Positions 39,643-58,076 of a DNA stretch of 64,000 nucleotides are shown piece by piece (positions within the stretch are counted from its first letter, which is position 1; every line of letters starts with the position of its first letter). The position numbers and the translations under genes were made by a program. This stretch comes from Guillardia theta CCMP2712 (lineage: Eukaryota; Cryptophyceae; Pyrenomonadales; Geminigeraceae), in NCBI RefSeq assembly GCF_000315625.1, contig NW_005434653.1, forward strand, positions 148,973-212,972. The letters are read 5' to 3'. The notes beneath the pieces were generated by a model. The model did not search any database. It saw only the letters and a program-made list of their open reading frames with translations, and had not been told where the DNA came from.

Positions 39643-42600
39643 ATGGTCAGTTTCAGAAGAATTTGCGCATGGGAGCTCCTGGTGGTACTATTGACCACAT
39701 CGTCTGTGTATGCGGGCATTGCAGTCACATCGCAGTGCTCTCTTCAACAATGCATGCCTCTGGTGGTGGATGTTCACGTGCGCGCCTTCTTTAGACTCAG
39801 GGGAGGGCAAGAACCTAGCACGGATCCTGGGAATGTCACCTTGCCAGCGGTAGAGGCTGTTGAGGATCCTTTGATTCATGCCTGGGGGGGAGAAGGACAT
39901 GGCGCATTCGGCGGCAATCAGGACGACGATTTGAAATGGGAGGATGGCTTCAAGAGATTCTTGGAGTACAAGAAAGCGCTACCCAGCGGTCGGAGGAAGA
40001 GGCGGATGAGGCAGTTTCCTTCCAAGGGAACTCCTCTGAGGCAGTGGATTGATCAACAGAGGAGACTGTACAAGCATGGAGAGCTGGAGGAAAGTAGGCA
40101 GAGGTGAAGTTGATACCTTGTCTGCGGGAGGGAAGTGACTTAACCTGAACAACACTAGGCGACTAAATGATGCTGGGTTGGACTTAGCTTCAAAGGTTCC
40201 AGAATAGAATATTCTTTCTTTCTTTCTTTTTTTTTTTGACATGCCGCATAACAGGGGAAGCTTAGAGAAGTGGATTGGGAATCGATGTATCAGCGCCTTC
40301 GTGGCATGTATCTGCGACTAGGCCATTGTCGTTTGCCGAGAGATTCTCATGATTTGCTGTTAGCGCAATGGTCAGATTCACAGAGAACCAAGGTTGAAAC
40401 AGCACACCTTATCTGGTCATTCGCACGCTCTCTGACTCAATCTCTTTAGTTCATCAAAGGCGTACTTTCAGCAGAAAAGCAACATCTTCTAGAGAACATA
40501 GGTTTTCCTTGGTACTCGGAGTGGTATGAGATGTTTAATCAGGTGGGCACTTGAAAGCACTTTATGCCACGTCCCTAACTTTTGCATGCAGGCGTGTTTC
40601 TTGTACCAGCACAAAGGGGTGATAGACTTATCCGAGCGGACTGTCAGGTTCATAATGCCATTCTGCATGTTTCGATTTTGCCAATCCTGAAAATCGTGCA
40701 GACCGGATGATAGCCGGGTGGCTTACTGGCTCCGCACACAAGGAAATCTGAAACTTGTGAGGATCCTACCAGCTGATGGCTGACATCTGACACCAAACAA
40801 TCGTCAGGAGGGATTTCTAGGGGGCCAGAAAAAGAGGCTTTTCGATTCGTTGCATTTTCAAGATTTTGCTAGCACCGTTCTTGACAATGACATCACCCGT
40901 GATGACTCTGTGTTGATTTGGAATCCAAGGTGTGTTGTGAGTTGCAGCTGAATCGCAAAGTGGTGAACTCTTGCCAGGTTTGAACACCTTGTTCTATTCA
41001 AACAGATACACGGACATTGCAATGTCACTGGAGTGTTTGGGGAATATCCAGAAATGGAACTAAACACGAACTACACAGCCATGAACGCTTCTTCTTCTTC
41101 GTCGTCGTCTTCTTTTCCTCCTCCTTTTTCTACTTCTTCTCCTACTTCTTCTGCGTTCACGATGCGAGGCAAAGAGGCTCTAGTGCAGTGGTTTGTGCAG
41201 CAGGTGAAGGATAAAACTCTCTTGTGACGTGCACCGTAAGGAGTTAATGACGGTTCTCCAGATCGACAAGGCTCGTCGGAATAAAATCACCCCGCTGCGC
41301 AGAACGCGGTTGGAAGAACTTGGGGTCTATCTGGAGACCGACGTGTCTATCGCCAGCCATACGGAATGGACTCAGAGGATCGAAGAGCTGCGCAATTTCA
41401 GGAAACAACATGGTCATTGCAGGTGACTTGTGCCACGTGTCAAAACGGCGTGAGGAGTGAGCTTGTGTCTGTGCAGCGTTCCAGTCAACTACGATAGAAA
41501 TCCGGCTCTAGCTCGGTCCTTCCTGTTGCCGCTCTTTCGCTTGTTTTTGTTGATGTTGAAGGGCAGGTGGGTACATACACAACGAATGCGAAGAAGGAAA
41601 GGCAAAATGAGCGCATCAAGGGCAAAGCAGGCGCGAGCAAAGGATTCGAATGAGGATTGAGTCCTGACTGAAAGTTTGTACAACAGCTGGAGAGAATGGG
41701 GTTTTCGTTCGAAGGACGTTCACAGTGGGAGAAGAGATATTTGGAGTTGATTGCCTTCAGAGACAGGTAACATGAAACTTGACATGGAGGCAATCGCGTT
41801 GATGGTTGGCTAAGATATGGTCACTGCTCTCCATCTCAACTGGGTCATTTTCGGAAGCTGGGAGTCTGGGTTGCTGTCCAGGTGAGGCTGCGTGTGTTGT
41901 GGATGCAAGTGGTGGAAGGGTGGGGGAGGAGGAGAGGTTGGCACAAGGGATGGGAGGCAGAGGAGTCCACATTGAAACTCGTCTCATGGTTTTGCAACTC
42001 AGAGGGTCAAGAGTCGCAAGGGGCAGCTGCGAGAGTCTCGGAAGCAGAAGCTGGATGCCATTGGTAGCCGCATGCCTCTCGATGACGAGGGTCCTGACGT
42101 TGCGCAAGGGTTTCGCTGGGAGCTCCACACAGACTGGGAGACGAGGGTCTTTCAGCTGAGGACCTTCCGGGAGAAACACGTGCTCCTCCTCCTCCTCCTC
42201 GCGTCTCGATACTGACGGAGCCGTCCAGGGCCACTGTAACGTCCCACAGCAGCTCCGTGACGATAACGATTGCGACATGTAGATCGTTAAGCCCTCACGT
42301 GCAGTCGATGTGCTTACTTTGTCTGGGCAGTGATCGCTCGTTGGGAACATGGGTCACGATGCAGCGCATGAAGCGGCGAGCTGGGAAACTCACGCAGGAC
42401 CAGATCGACGAACTAGATGCTCTTGGCTTTAGGTCAGTCTCGTTGGCTCGCCCTAGCTGGCTCGCTGCTTCCCCCCCCCCCCCTTTCCCTCCCTGTCCTG
42501 GAAGCTGTGCTGGATGGTTGTTGGTGCTTGCGATGACTCTGCATCTGCTCAGATGGGGGATTCACACGGACTGGGAGCTCAGATTTCAGGTGACTTCTCC

Positions 42601-43167
42601 TCCTGCGGCTTATCTGTCTCTACCAGCATCCCTCCCTCCTTTCCTGTCTCCCTCCCTCCCTCCCTCCCTCCCTCCCCTCCCCTCCCCTCCCCTCCCTCCC
42701 TCCCCTTTGTCCCCGCGTCATGCTAGTCTCACAGTGTCTCCAGGAGCTTCTCAGCTTCCGCCATCAGCATGGTCACTGCAACGTCCCGCAGAAGTACAAG
42801 GACAACCCTTCGCTAGGGGCGTGGGTTGCCCAGCAGCGCCGGCGGTTCATTTTCTCACCTCGTGGCCTCGTGCTCTCTGACGACCGCTACAGGTTCAAGC
42901 ACATGACGCTGACGTGGGACAAAGTCAAGAGGATGGAGAAGGCCGGGATAGAGTGGCAGCTGAGAAGAGGTGCGCGGCGCCGATCCCGGATAGTTCCTGC
43001 TGACTGAAGGAGCAGGGAGGCACGCCAATGGAGGGTGGATCGGAGAAGATTCGTCGACCCCGTCGAACCTGTCACCAGAGGAGATCGCGGAGAAGAAGCC
43101 CACGGAACTGAAGCCAGATGCTGAGCTCAACGTTGAAGAGCCAGCCCAGCACTCGTCTGCTGTGTGA
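39643..43167 (+). CDS. Secreted multi-copy HA (helicase-associated) domain protein
   Basis: The start at 39643 gives a signal peptide (MVSFRRICAWELLVVLLTTS, cleavage near VYA). At least six HA domains (PF03457-type W-x-x-x-L-x-x-Y/F-x-x-x-x-G-H-C...G-x-W-V-x-x-Q-R) follow over about 15 exons. Readings include WEDGFKRFLEYKKALPSG, TPLRQWIDQQRRLYKHGEL, WESMYQRLRGMYLRLGHCRL, FEHLVLFKQIHGHCNVTGV, WTQRIEELRNFRKQHGHC, YGHCSPSQLGHFRKLGVWVA, RSLGTWVTMQRMKRRAGKL, HTDWETRVFQLRTFREKHG and LLSFRHQHGHCNVPQKYKD. The last exon (43013-43167) ends PAQHSSAV and TGA. HA domains are thought to bind nucleic acid, but no helicase motif is present. A signal peptide on such an array is odd, perhaps indicating plastid or periplastid targeting. 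Some exon borders are approximate. Confidence 0.75.
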
Positions 43168-43770
43168 AAAACATCTGTAATGTATTATTGTGATCAAGTG
43201 AAAAGTTCAATGTTAAGAGATTCATAAATTAAAGCTCGCTGCGGTGAAGTGGCCGGTCAGGAAATGGAGGGAGAGGCAATATATACCTCCATCCCATCCG
43301 TATGGATAGATTCTTGTCAGTTTACACTCCCATACGAGTCTCTTCAAGAGAGAAGGATTGAAGAAGGAAGTGTTCTCATCAGGAATGGAGGAGGGAGGCA
43401 GTAAGGCCAGACTCTGAGGAGAGCAGCCGAGGCACAAGATGCAGCTGACCAGAACGAGCAAGTGCCGGGGTCAGAGGAGAGCAGAGTTCCTCTCCTCTCT
43501 GTCTGCGTCACGGTAGCAGGGGAGGGAGAGGAAAGAGGTTCAGGAAGGGGGCGGTCAGGCTGATGAACCCCTACCCCTTCTCCCCCATGGTAAATAATTT
43601 TCGTACCCCACCCCTACTTTTTGAAAGTCCTTTATCACTACCCCTTATTTAACTGAGAAGTACCCCTATTTTAACACAGTGCTTCCTCTACACGATATCC
43701 AGAGGTCTTTTGAAGTACCCTACCCCCTGGGCCATACGGCCCTGCGCTAGTAGCTTTCGCGCCACCTTTT
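43168..43770. other. Intergenic; TACCC island at the GSK3 promoter
   Basis: 43560-43745 carries CCCTACCCC, AAGTACCCC and AAGTACCCTACCCCC words and ends only about 30 bp before the GSK3 start codon. The remaining 390 bp hold nothing recognisable. Confidence 0.55.
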
Positions 43771-43774
43771 CGCC

Positions 43775-45521
43775 ATGGCGGGGAGACTGGTGAAGGAGCG
43801 TCTCATAGGGAACGGATCCTTTGGCGTCGTCTTCCAGGTGGGCAGAGAGAGGGAGAGGAGGGAGGAAGAGGAAGAAGAGCGCGAAGTAGCGTCCTGCAAC
43901 TTCAATGTTGAAAAAGTCTTGCGCTTGCTACAGTGCTTTGATTTCCGATTCATTCTCGAAATTCTAACGCGTGTGAACAAGTCGATTCGTCTGTCCCTCT
44001 CACTGTTGAAACACACAACTTCTTTTCTCATCGCAGAAAGCTCACCAAGAATTCCTTGTTAGGCCACCGACAAGGAGAGTGGGGACACGGTGGCTGTCAA
44101 GAAAGTCCTGCAGGACAGACGATTTAAGAACAGAGAGCTGGAGATCATGCGACTGCTGCGACATGTGAATGTGGTGGAGCTGAAAGATTGCTTCTACACC
44201 AACGGAGAGAGACCGGACGAGGTGATTCCTCTCTTTGCGAAAGTATCTGAGAGCTTCTGACAACGTGGCGTTGAAGATATATTTGAATCTCATGCTGGAA
44301 TTCATCCCTGAAACCATCTATAAAGTCATACGACAGTACGGCGCGTCTGCGACCAAAGTCCCTCCTATCCTCGCCAAGTTGTACATGTATCAGGTAGCTT
44401 GCACTCTGTCACTGTTGGAGTTTGACCCTTTGATTCTTTCAGGTAGCGAGATCTCTGGCTTACATTCATTCCCTTGGCGTATGCCACAGAGACATCAAAC
44501 CTCAAAACCTCCTCTTGGATCCAACCACACATGCAGTCAAACTCTGTGATTTTGGAAGCGCAAAGATTCTTGTTCAAGGTTGGGAATGTTTTCAAGAGTT
44601 GGTACCAACCCACTGCCGCAGGGGAGAATAACATTGCATACATTTGCTCACGGTACTATCGCGCGCCTGAGCTGATATTTGGTTGTTCCAACTACTCTAC
44701 GGTGATAGATGTCTGGTACACGATGTTGTTTCCGAGGAGAATGCTGTTTGAGAGGTCGTGCAGGTCATACGGGTGTGTGTTTGCAGAGCTGTTCCTGGGG
44801 CAGCCTCTCTTTCCTGGAGAGAACAATATCGACCAGGTGGAGCAAAGCTCTAGCTGCTCCTGAAATCTGTCTTGATGTGTTTTCTTCTTTGTAGATGGTT
44901 GAGATCATTAAGATCTTGGGAACGCCGACAAGAGAAGAAATCTGTAACATGAATCGGAACCTTGGTAGGCCATCGTCGCTATTGGTGCGGGTTCGGTTAC
45001 TGACGAGGAGAGCAGCGGAGTTCAAATTTCCTCTTGTCTTGCAGCATTCATGGGTCAAAGGTAAGATGTTGACACTTGTTCTTTTATCCGTTGAAACCAT
45101 TCTCACTTTCTTTTTGCCGTCAGTGTTTCGTGACAAGGCACCTTCTGATTGCGTTGACCTCATGAGCAAACTCCTGCTGTATGACCCGAGGAAGCGTTAC
45201 TCGCCCATGCAGGTCGTAGGAGCCTCTGCTCGCATGTTTCTGAGTTCCTCTCCTTGTCATGTTTCTGACTTCCTCTCCTTGTCAGGCATGCGCTCATGAT
45301 TGTTTCGACGATCTTCGAGAAGGCTCGTCCCTGCTCCCCGACGGGCGTCCGATCCCTGCCAGGTGAGACCTCGCGGGCTGCTTGTGCTTCTCATGCTTGC
45401 TCGCAGAATTCTCTTCAACTTCACGCCCGAGGAGATTCGAATAGCAGGAGAGCTCTACCCCAAGCTCTGCCCGCGACAAGCTTCAGAGCAGGAGACAAGG
45501 GGGAGGGGCATCGGGCTTTAA
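43775..45521 (+). CDS. GSK3/Shaggy-type serine/threonine protein kinase
   Basis: The cytosolic signalling kinase is recognised from all main subdomains spread over about ten exons: [12 protein letters not shown] (glycine loop), [20 protein letters not shown] (Lys and alpha-C Glu), [48 protein letters not shown] (activation-loop tyrosine of GSK3), [48 protein letters not shown] and the GSK3 tail [20 protein letters not shown]. The start at 43775 ([14 protein letters not shown]) leaves a very short N-terminus. Introns fall inside the glycine-loop region and at DVW/SYG (44718-44761). The stop is TAA 45519-45521. All catalytic residues are present, so it should be active. Confidence 0.9.
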
Positions 45522-45690
45522 CTTGAAACTTTTACTGGACTCTTTCAATATGTACAACAGACACACCCAAGAGCCTCTGCAGTCAAAAACTTTCGTTAGC
45601 AGGGCTCCTGACTTACAAACTTGACTTCTCTTGGAATTCTCAAACGTTTAAATTGCATCTTCTGTCTTGCAACGTTCCTCTTCATACCCT

Positions 45691-46464
45691 TCATTTCTTC
45701 TTTGCACGCCCCTCCTTCAAGACAGGGTTGGCGTGTGTCTTGGTTGTGTTCAACACAGCGATGGAGGCATTGCGAGCCAGGGAGGAGGCTGTCTTCTCAC
45801 GATGATGTTGCTCCTTGGAGCTCTTCAGCACCCGTTCCACTTCCTCCTCCGGCGTCAGCTTGCTGCGGGGCTTGCGAGCAGGATGGGAGTGCAACCACTT
45901 TTCGCTCACCTTGGAGGCTGCCAGAGCTGCCTTGTGGGCCTCCTCCTCCACCTTCGCCTTCCGGTCCTCCACCTTCTTGTCTAGCTCGATCTCCTCGGCG
46001 GTTTCTAGCGCAGCTTCTTTGAGGTACCTCAGCTCTCTCTCCATCTTCTCATGCAGCAGAGCCTTCAACTCCTTGTCGTAGCCAGGGTTCTTGTTCTTAC
46101 CCAGCAGAGCAGAGGTTTTCTCCTCAGCCCCACTGTCCCGCAGGGCCAACAGCAGCACCGCTGAGACGAGCATCGCTCCCAACAACGTCACGGCGGCCAA
46201 TCTCGCCATGTTCCATGGCCGCATTCCGTCGCACTTCTTCATGCCGGCAAGGTAAGCTTGATCCACCAGCGCGTTGTAAGCTGATCCGTCCTCCATCGCA
46301 GACTTGCTCATCTCGCGCAGCTCTCTGCCATTCAAGGAAGGAAACACCCGCGATACCTGAGCCCACAAACACGCCTGACATGGTTGAATGTCAGAAAGAG
46401 CATTAGAGCACATCGTTCCTTGTATGGATGGTCTTTCATATTCATGCAGCGGCTGGTGATTCAT
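45691..46464 (-). CDS. Hypothetical single-pass membrane protein with coiled coil
   Basis: This open frame of 257 codons has one hydrophobic segment (MARLAAVTLLGAMLVSAVLL, residues about 88-110). A charged helical C-terminal half follows (KALLHEKMERELRYLKEAAL, IELDKKVEDRKAKVEEEAHK), predicted to form coiled coil, with a basic end (GRAKKK). The first about 85 residues contain CQACLW and a short helix. No family is recognised. Starts at MCSNALSD or MSKSAMEDG are also possible. The stop lies about 170 bp from the stop of GSK3, so the two genes are convergent. Confidence 0.6.
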   Translation of the reverse strand: MNHQPLHEYERPSIQGTMCSNALSDIQPCQACLWAQVSRVFPSLNGRELREMSKSAMEDGSAYNALVDQAYLAGMKKCDGMRPWNMARLAAVTLLGAMLVSAVLLLALRDSGAEEKTSALLGKNKNPGYDKELKALLHEKMERELRYLKEAALETAEEIELDKKVEDRKAKVEEEAHKAALAASKVSEKWLHSHPARKPRSKLTPEEEVERVLKSSKEQHHREKTASSLARNASIAVLNTTKTHANPVLKEGRAKKK

Positions 46465-47527
46465 ACTTCACCCTATGCTCGTCCTCCTGGCCTCACATAG
46501 ACATTCATACGACAGGGGTCAAACTTTACATGGCGATGTCACACGGGAACGGAACAAAAGTTCTTCACAGTTCCATCTACAACGCAGGTGAAGCGCTCGC
46601 TATGATACAACACATCAGGACGAGGAGAACGATAAGTCCATCTGAAGCGTGTTGACAAGTAGGAGGAGGAGCCAGAAGGGCATGTAGTCAATGACAAGCT
46701 ATACTCCATCCTCCGTCCTGATCCGTCATCCTCACTCGCACCAAATTCCTCTTATACCATCGGCTCCTTCCCTCTTCCTCTCTGCCTCATTTCCTCCTTC
46801 CTTCTTCTATCCCTTCCTTCCTCCCTGTCCTTCCCCCTCTCTCCCTCCTCCCCTCTGCCACTGCCTCTCCCTCCTTCGCCTTCGTTTGTCCTTCCATACC
46901 GGCTTCGTCACAACCACCCCCACCCTGTGCAAATTCTGCCCTCCACCTCTATCACCATGTCAACTTCCAAAGTACCCGTCCATACATCTATACACAAGAA
47001 TTTTCTACGAATAATTTGTACCAGATTTTTATCACCTACCCCTATCTTACAGACATCTGCTGTGTATACCCCCTCCCAATATACCCCTACCCCCCTTCTT
47101 GGAGTGGATATCTATTTCCGATCCTCCATGGCAGCTGGTAAGTTGGGACTCGAAGTTCGTCCCTGCTGCTCCTCCCTCCTCCTCCTCATCCTCATCCTCC
47201 TCCCTCCCTCCTCCCTCCTCCCTCCTCCCTCCTCCCTCCTCCTCCTCCCCTCCTTCCTTCACACAACACTTTCTCTTCGTTGACATGCTTCTCGTTCGTT
47301 CTCCATGCTCTATATTGGCTCACGCCGCTTGTTGAAACCGCAACAATCTTTACAAAACTACCATGTCCTCCTGGTGCCTGTTGTTGCATGCGATCCCTCG
47401 GCCTCTCGACCCTTGTCACGCTTCATCTTCTCTGCTCTCATTCTCCACCCCAACATTTCGTCTTCACATCCTTGTCCCATGACACTGGGTTCCAGGATAC
47501 GATTTTCTTCCTGCCGAAGAGGGGAGG
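46465..47527. other. Intergenic, CT-rich, with a TACCC patch
   Basis: 46690-46940 and 47165-47270 are CT-rich tracts. 46960-47100 contains AAGTACCCGTCC, CACCTACCCCTATC and CCCCTACCCCCC, like the other TACCC islands. No exon is supported. Confidence 0.5.
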
Positions 47528-53437
<5,910 letters not shown>

Positions 53438-53660
53438 AGACAGGACCACCGACACGGACTTGCTTCCTGTACATACTCATAGATGCTGGTCCTGCCTGTT
53501 TCTGGATCGTTTTCCTAGCATCTCAGTTTTCTTTTCTTTGCCTGTATTGTAAGATTCTCCTCCCTCTCCTTCTCGATAATTTAGAGCTCATGCCCACGTG
53601 CTTGGCTGTATCTTGCAGTCTGTCCCGAATAAACAAGTCAACCCGTCCTGCAGCGTCCCG

Positions 53661-56128
53661 TCAGTGACCGTCCCCTCCCTTGCCGCCTCCGCTGCTCTCG
53701 TCTGCCTCTACCCCGCTCTCCTTTCCTCTCTCGTCTGATACCTGACATAGCGGGAGGATTACGCAGAGGTTGTTCTGCTCCATCGATTCGCTCACAGGGT
53801 TATAAATTTTCTCCTGTCCCACACGCTCAGTCACTTCACGTGTCTCCTCCTCCTCCTCCTCTTCCTTCTCCTCCCCCTTTCCTCCTCCTTCCTCCTCGCC
53901 TTCCTTCCACCACCACCCACACCACCACCACCACCTCCTACCTGCACAGGCAACGACGCCACGTACTCGAGCGGCGCCTTCACCTCCTTCATCTTTCTCA
54001 GCCCCGAGCTCTGCGGCACCACGAGCTGGACCAGCTGCCCTGCCATCGTTCGCTTCATCGTCAGCACCAGCTGCTGCATGCTGCTGATCCACGTCGCCCG
54101 ATCGATCCACGGATGCGCCCCCGTCCCCACGCACTGCGGCATCGAGCAGTATAGCCTCCCGTTCCCGTCATACGCGCAGAGGCCCGACAGGCCCGGGCCG
54201 CAAGGCTGGCTGGGGCGGTTGAGGGCAGGATCACAGAAAGCGTAGAGGGAGACAGGGGTAGTCGAAGCACAGCCCTCAGAGACCTGCAGTCCCTTCAGCT
54301 CCTCCTGCCCGTTCCCCTGGCCCCTCGACTCACCAGCCCTGACCATGAAGAGCCCGCGAAGTCAGGGAGAGAGATGGTGACGTTCTCTCCTCCTGCAATC
54401 GTCCGACGCGGCACAAACGACAAGCTGATCTGAACATTATCCTGCCCCTGCATGATTGTCACGCGGAGATCAGTGGGCACAATCCTGCACCTTCCCCTGA
54501 CCTCTCACACCCATGTATCATCGCCTCCCTGACTAGAGCTCTGCCTCCCTCCTCTTCCATGCTTCGTCTCTCATCCTCACCGTATTGATCTTGTACGAGA
54601 GCTGAACGGGGGCCACAAGCTCGGGGTTGGTGAGGTGAATGTCGAGGGGAGTGAGGAGGAAATTGCGCGAGACCTGACTCATGTCTTCTCCCCATCGGAC
54701 AGCATAGCTGACTCCCAGGCGTAGCAAATGCCCGGGCGTCAGGCTGGTCGGGCTGTAGCCTGCCAAGAGCCTCAGCGGAATGGACAGGTGGTGATGGGAG
54801 GGGCCACCAGGAAGGTTGGGGTTGGCATGGTACAAGGTCAGCCAGTCCTTCTGGAAGACAGCAGCGATCTTCTCCTGTTGAAGCTCGTCAGACAAGGAGG
54901 AGAGCGACGGACGACGGTGTTACCAGTGAGTCTCCAGGCTGGACGTAATGACGGCACTTGTCGATCTGAAGTCATCGAGAGGGTCAGGAGACGGCAGCAT
55001 GGGAGCACAAGGCTGACCAGGATGCCAACGCATAGCAAGAGGGTCTGACCATTCGAAGCGACCGCAGTCTTGCTCAGGGAGGCCCTGAAACACATACGGA
55101 CCGGAGCAGCAGACCTTATTGGTGGGGTCATAATCAAGCAGGCGAGAAACTTTCTAACCTGTCCAATGCCGATGGAGTCCAGGAGAATCTCCACACTTGT
55201 GGGCGGTCAAGAGGAGAAGAACTTTCAAGGGCCTTGCAGAGACGATCAGAAGAAGAGGAATGAGTAGGAGTACAAACGCACCCATGAACTGCTCTGAGGT
55301 AGACCAGAGCTAACAACCATCCACTTTAGAATTTTTCAAGCTCAAAGTACAGGGTGCATACCTTGTCATCGGACTGCTCATTCCAGGGACAACAGTCAGC
55401 AAAGGAAGTGGTCCTGGTGCGCAATATTGCAAACACTTGCAATCTCCAGTGCAGTTCTCTTGACAAGCACAGGCCGATCCCTGCTCAATCACCGAGCACT
55501 GAGACTGGTTGACAATGTAGTCGCAACTTCGCGTGCCCACGTGTCAGATCAGGAGCAGCCAAGTGCAAGCAACTCACCCTCCTATCACCGACGTGTTCAC
55601 CGCAAACCTCAGGTTGATCGCCTGGCCCGCATACGCCGTTGCAACCGAACCATTCGACGGAGTTGGGTCCACAAGGAGAGGAACGAAGCCTTTGATCTTG
55701 ACAGTAGCGCATGTCTCGATAGGATTGTACAGGGAGGTGTTGTAGTTCGGGATAGTCGTCTCCGAGCACACATAGTAAACCTGCCCCGGAACATACTTGC
55801 TCCCGTCCATCATCAGCCAGCCGTTGATGAATTGGGAGAACTCAGGCTGGCCTGTCCTTTCTGTGATGGCAAACTGAAGGCTGTTAGAGAAGCTGCTGAG
55901 GACAAGCACCGAGTACAGGCGGATAATCAGAACACCTCCCTGTGGGAGATCGAACTCATGGTTGTTCGGATACTGCAGGTCCTGCCCTACAGTGCCAATC
56001 ACTGGGGCTGCGTATTCGCTGCAGTTCTGGTGCATGTAGTTGTAGATTTCACCAGGACTTGAGCACAGCTGAATAGCCGCGCTGTTTGTTATGTACAGTA
56101 ATGCAAGTATTGATACAAGTAGCTTCAT
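53661..56128 (-). CDS. Large secreted/cell-surface protein, cysteine-rich
   Basis: The start at 56128 gives a signal peptide (MKLLVSILALLYITNSAA). Exons encode extracellular-looking text: EIYNYMHQNCSEYAAPVIG, VYYVCSETTIPNYNTSLYNP, a Cys cluster SACACQENCTGDCKCLQYCA, EKIAAVFQKDWLTLYHANPN, VTIMQGQDNVQISLSFVP, RTIAGGENVTISLPDFAGS, CAYDGNGRLYCSMPQCVG and ISSMQQLVLTMKRTMAGQLV. The last exon ends GGGKGGDGH and TGA at 53661. The segment SFVPRRTIAGGENVTISLPD resembles repeated beta-domains common in large algal surface proteins. I cannot assign a function. No C-terminal membrane anchor is evident in what I read. Internal splice sites are only partly resolved. Potential N-glycosylation sites (NCS, NTS, NCT) agree with secretion. 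Confidence 0.6.
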
Positions 56129-57970
56129 GCTGCAAGAGCTCTGAGAACGCTCAGGTTAATCTGAAACAGTGCTGTTCCGTTACAAAGAGACTCTGATGTG
56201 CTAGTATCAGGTTATCAGGGGCCTCGGGCTGTGAGAGGTCTCCTCTTCCCTGTCGTCGGATCTTCTTCTTCACTCCAACTGCAAGCTGATAGCCTGTCTT
56301 TGAAAACTTTGCATTGATATCTCGTGATATCTCTCCTAAACAAAATTCCTGGCGGCGATCCTTTGGAGTCCAGACACAGACAGTCCTCAAGAGGAAGAGA
56401 CCTGCCTATGATCCTCTGTCCTTGTTCTTCCCTCCGCACCCTCCTCCTCTCTGTGTCTCTCCCTCTCCCTCTCTTCTCCCTCCTCCTTCCCTGTTATGGC
56501 GCCGTCGTATACGCAGCCATGGCAGCTGCGACTGAAGAGGCGTGAGGGTTGAGCGGGGATGTGGATTACCAAAATTGGGTATGAGGGGGATGCAAAATCT
56601 GGGAATGTGCGGGGATGTGGACATCACATTGGGCGAAAGGGGCAGAGAGGGGAGTAGGGCAGCACTGTAGTATGTGGGACATGGGGGATGAGGGGTCCAT
56701 GAAACAAAACCACCCCACCCCACCTCCTGGATCTGAACCTGATGACCACCCCCCTCATATCCTCCCACCCTCTTGGGTGTCAGCACAGAATTTCTTATCA
56801 CTACGATGCTGACAGTAGTAAACTGGTAAATATGCTTTTTTCTTCAAACAATGTTTTTAAAGATCGGCGTGCCTAGTGGGAGAAAAGAGTGTAAATAATC
56901 ATAAGGAGGGGTGGGGTAGATAGATTAAAAACACTCGTGACCCGGGGGTCATTGAAAACATTTTCAAAGTATATGGTGGGGGTACTTGATCTATGCCGAT
57001 GGATTTGCTCAATATTTCAGGTACAAACTCATATCCTCTCAAAACTACCCTACCACTGCTGTTCTTCGAGACCTACCCTACATACCTGAGGTCAGCAATC
57101 ATATAAGTAATATATAAAATCATCATTGAGTCGAAAACCATGGCGCTTCGCTGATTCATAAAATAACTTTTAGTGTTTCGACCATCTTCCCCTTATACCC
57201 CACCCCCACACCCCCTCCCCACTGCGCGATTACTGCTCTCCAAATTCCTCCAAGTACCCCTCCAATTTGAAGTACCCCACATATTATGTCTCGGCAATAC
57301 CACAACCCCACCATCTAGACTAGTGATCTCGAGATTCACGTCTAAAAGAGATGACCCCTACCAGTCGACCCATTCCCCCTATGATACTCTACCTCACCCT
57401 ACCCAGAGGGCCAATTTTAAACCTCTTACAATACCCTACCCCCTTTGATCCCAATTTCACCCCCACCCCCAAGTCAAAATGACCAGTTCCTCTACCCCCG
57501 TCACTTTCACATGTACCTGAAAGTAACTGCGAGTACCCCTCGAGGTCCTGGTTATGACCCCCGTTCCGACAACAAGACAGGGTTCTCGGAGGAGGAACAC
57601 TTGTACCCTACCCCTTTAGCTTAGTTCACCCTACCCCTCTAGCGGTGTCAATTGCACTTGCAAGGACCTTCGATTTAACTGTGCACCCCACCCCCATCAC
57701 CCTGGTTTTTCTCTTTGACCTCTTTCTACCCTTCAAAGGGGGGTAGTAAGACCCACCCCCACCCCCAGTATGACCGAAAGAAAGTGAGGCGGACTCACTC
57801 AACGTGGCCGCGGAGCCGTCGCATGCTTGCGGTTCAAGGTAGCGCCATAAGGCGGCGTGCCTGTGCTTCACCCACCACTCTCCTCCTCTCCCTGTCGAAT
57901 CTTCCGCACTTCCATTATCTTCATCGCGTGTTCATCCCTGATCGCTGCTTTCTCTGTATGATACTCGCTG
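56129..57970. other. Long intergenic region, mostly a TACCC-rich island
   Basis: 56570-57770 is the longest TACCC island of the window. It opens with mixed GGGGTA/TACCCC text. From about 57180 it becomes strongly C-rich with repeated AAGTACCCC (57252, 57271), GAGTACCCC (57533), ACCCTACCC, CACCCCCACCCCC and TGACCCC. Open frames here are compositional. No gene called. Confidence 0.6.
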
Positions 57971-58076
57971 GATGGGATGGATGATTTGCTGCCCCCTCCC
58001 CCATCCTCATGGATATGTTGCCAGGCAACAATGCTACGTGTTGTGTAGACTTCTCATTCTTGTGCATCCTTTCGAG

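Noticed and set aside
53661-56128. HAP2/GCS1-type gamete fusogen
   Set aside because: Signal peptide and Cys-rich ectodomain fit loosely, but no HAP2 core motif or C-terminal membrane anchor was seen.
56570-57770. Internal telomere repeats
   Set aside because: TACCC words resemble telomeric DNA, but there is no regular tandem unit; spacing is irregular and both orientations occur.
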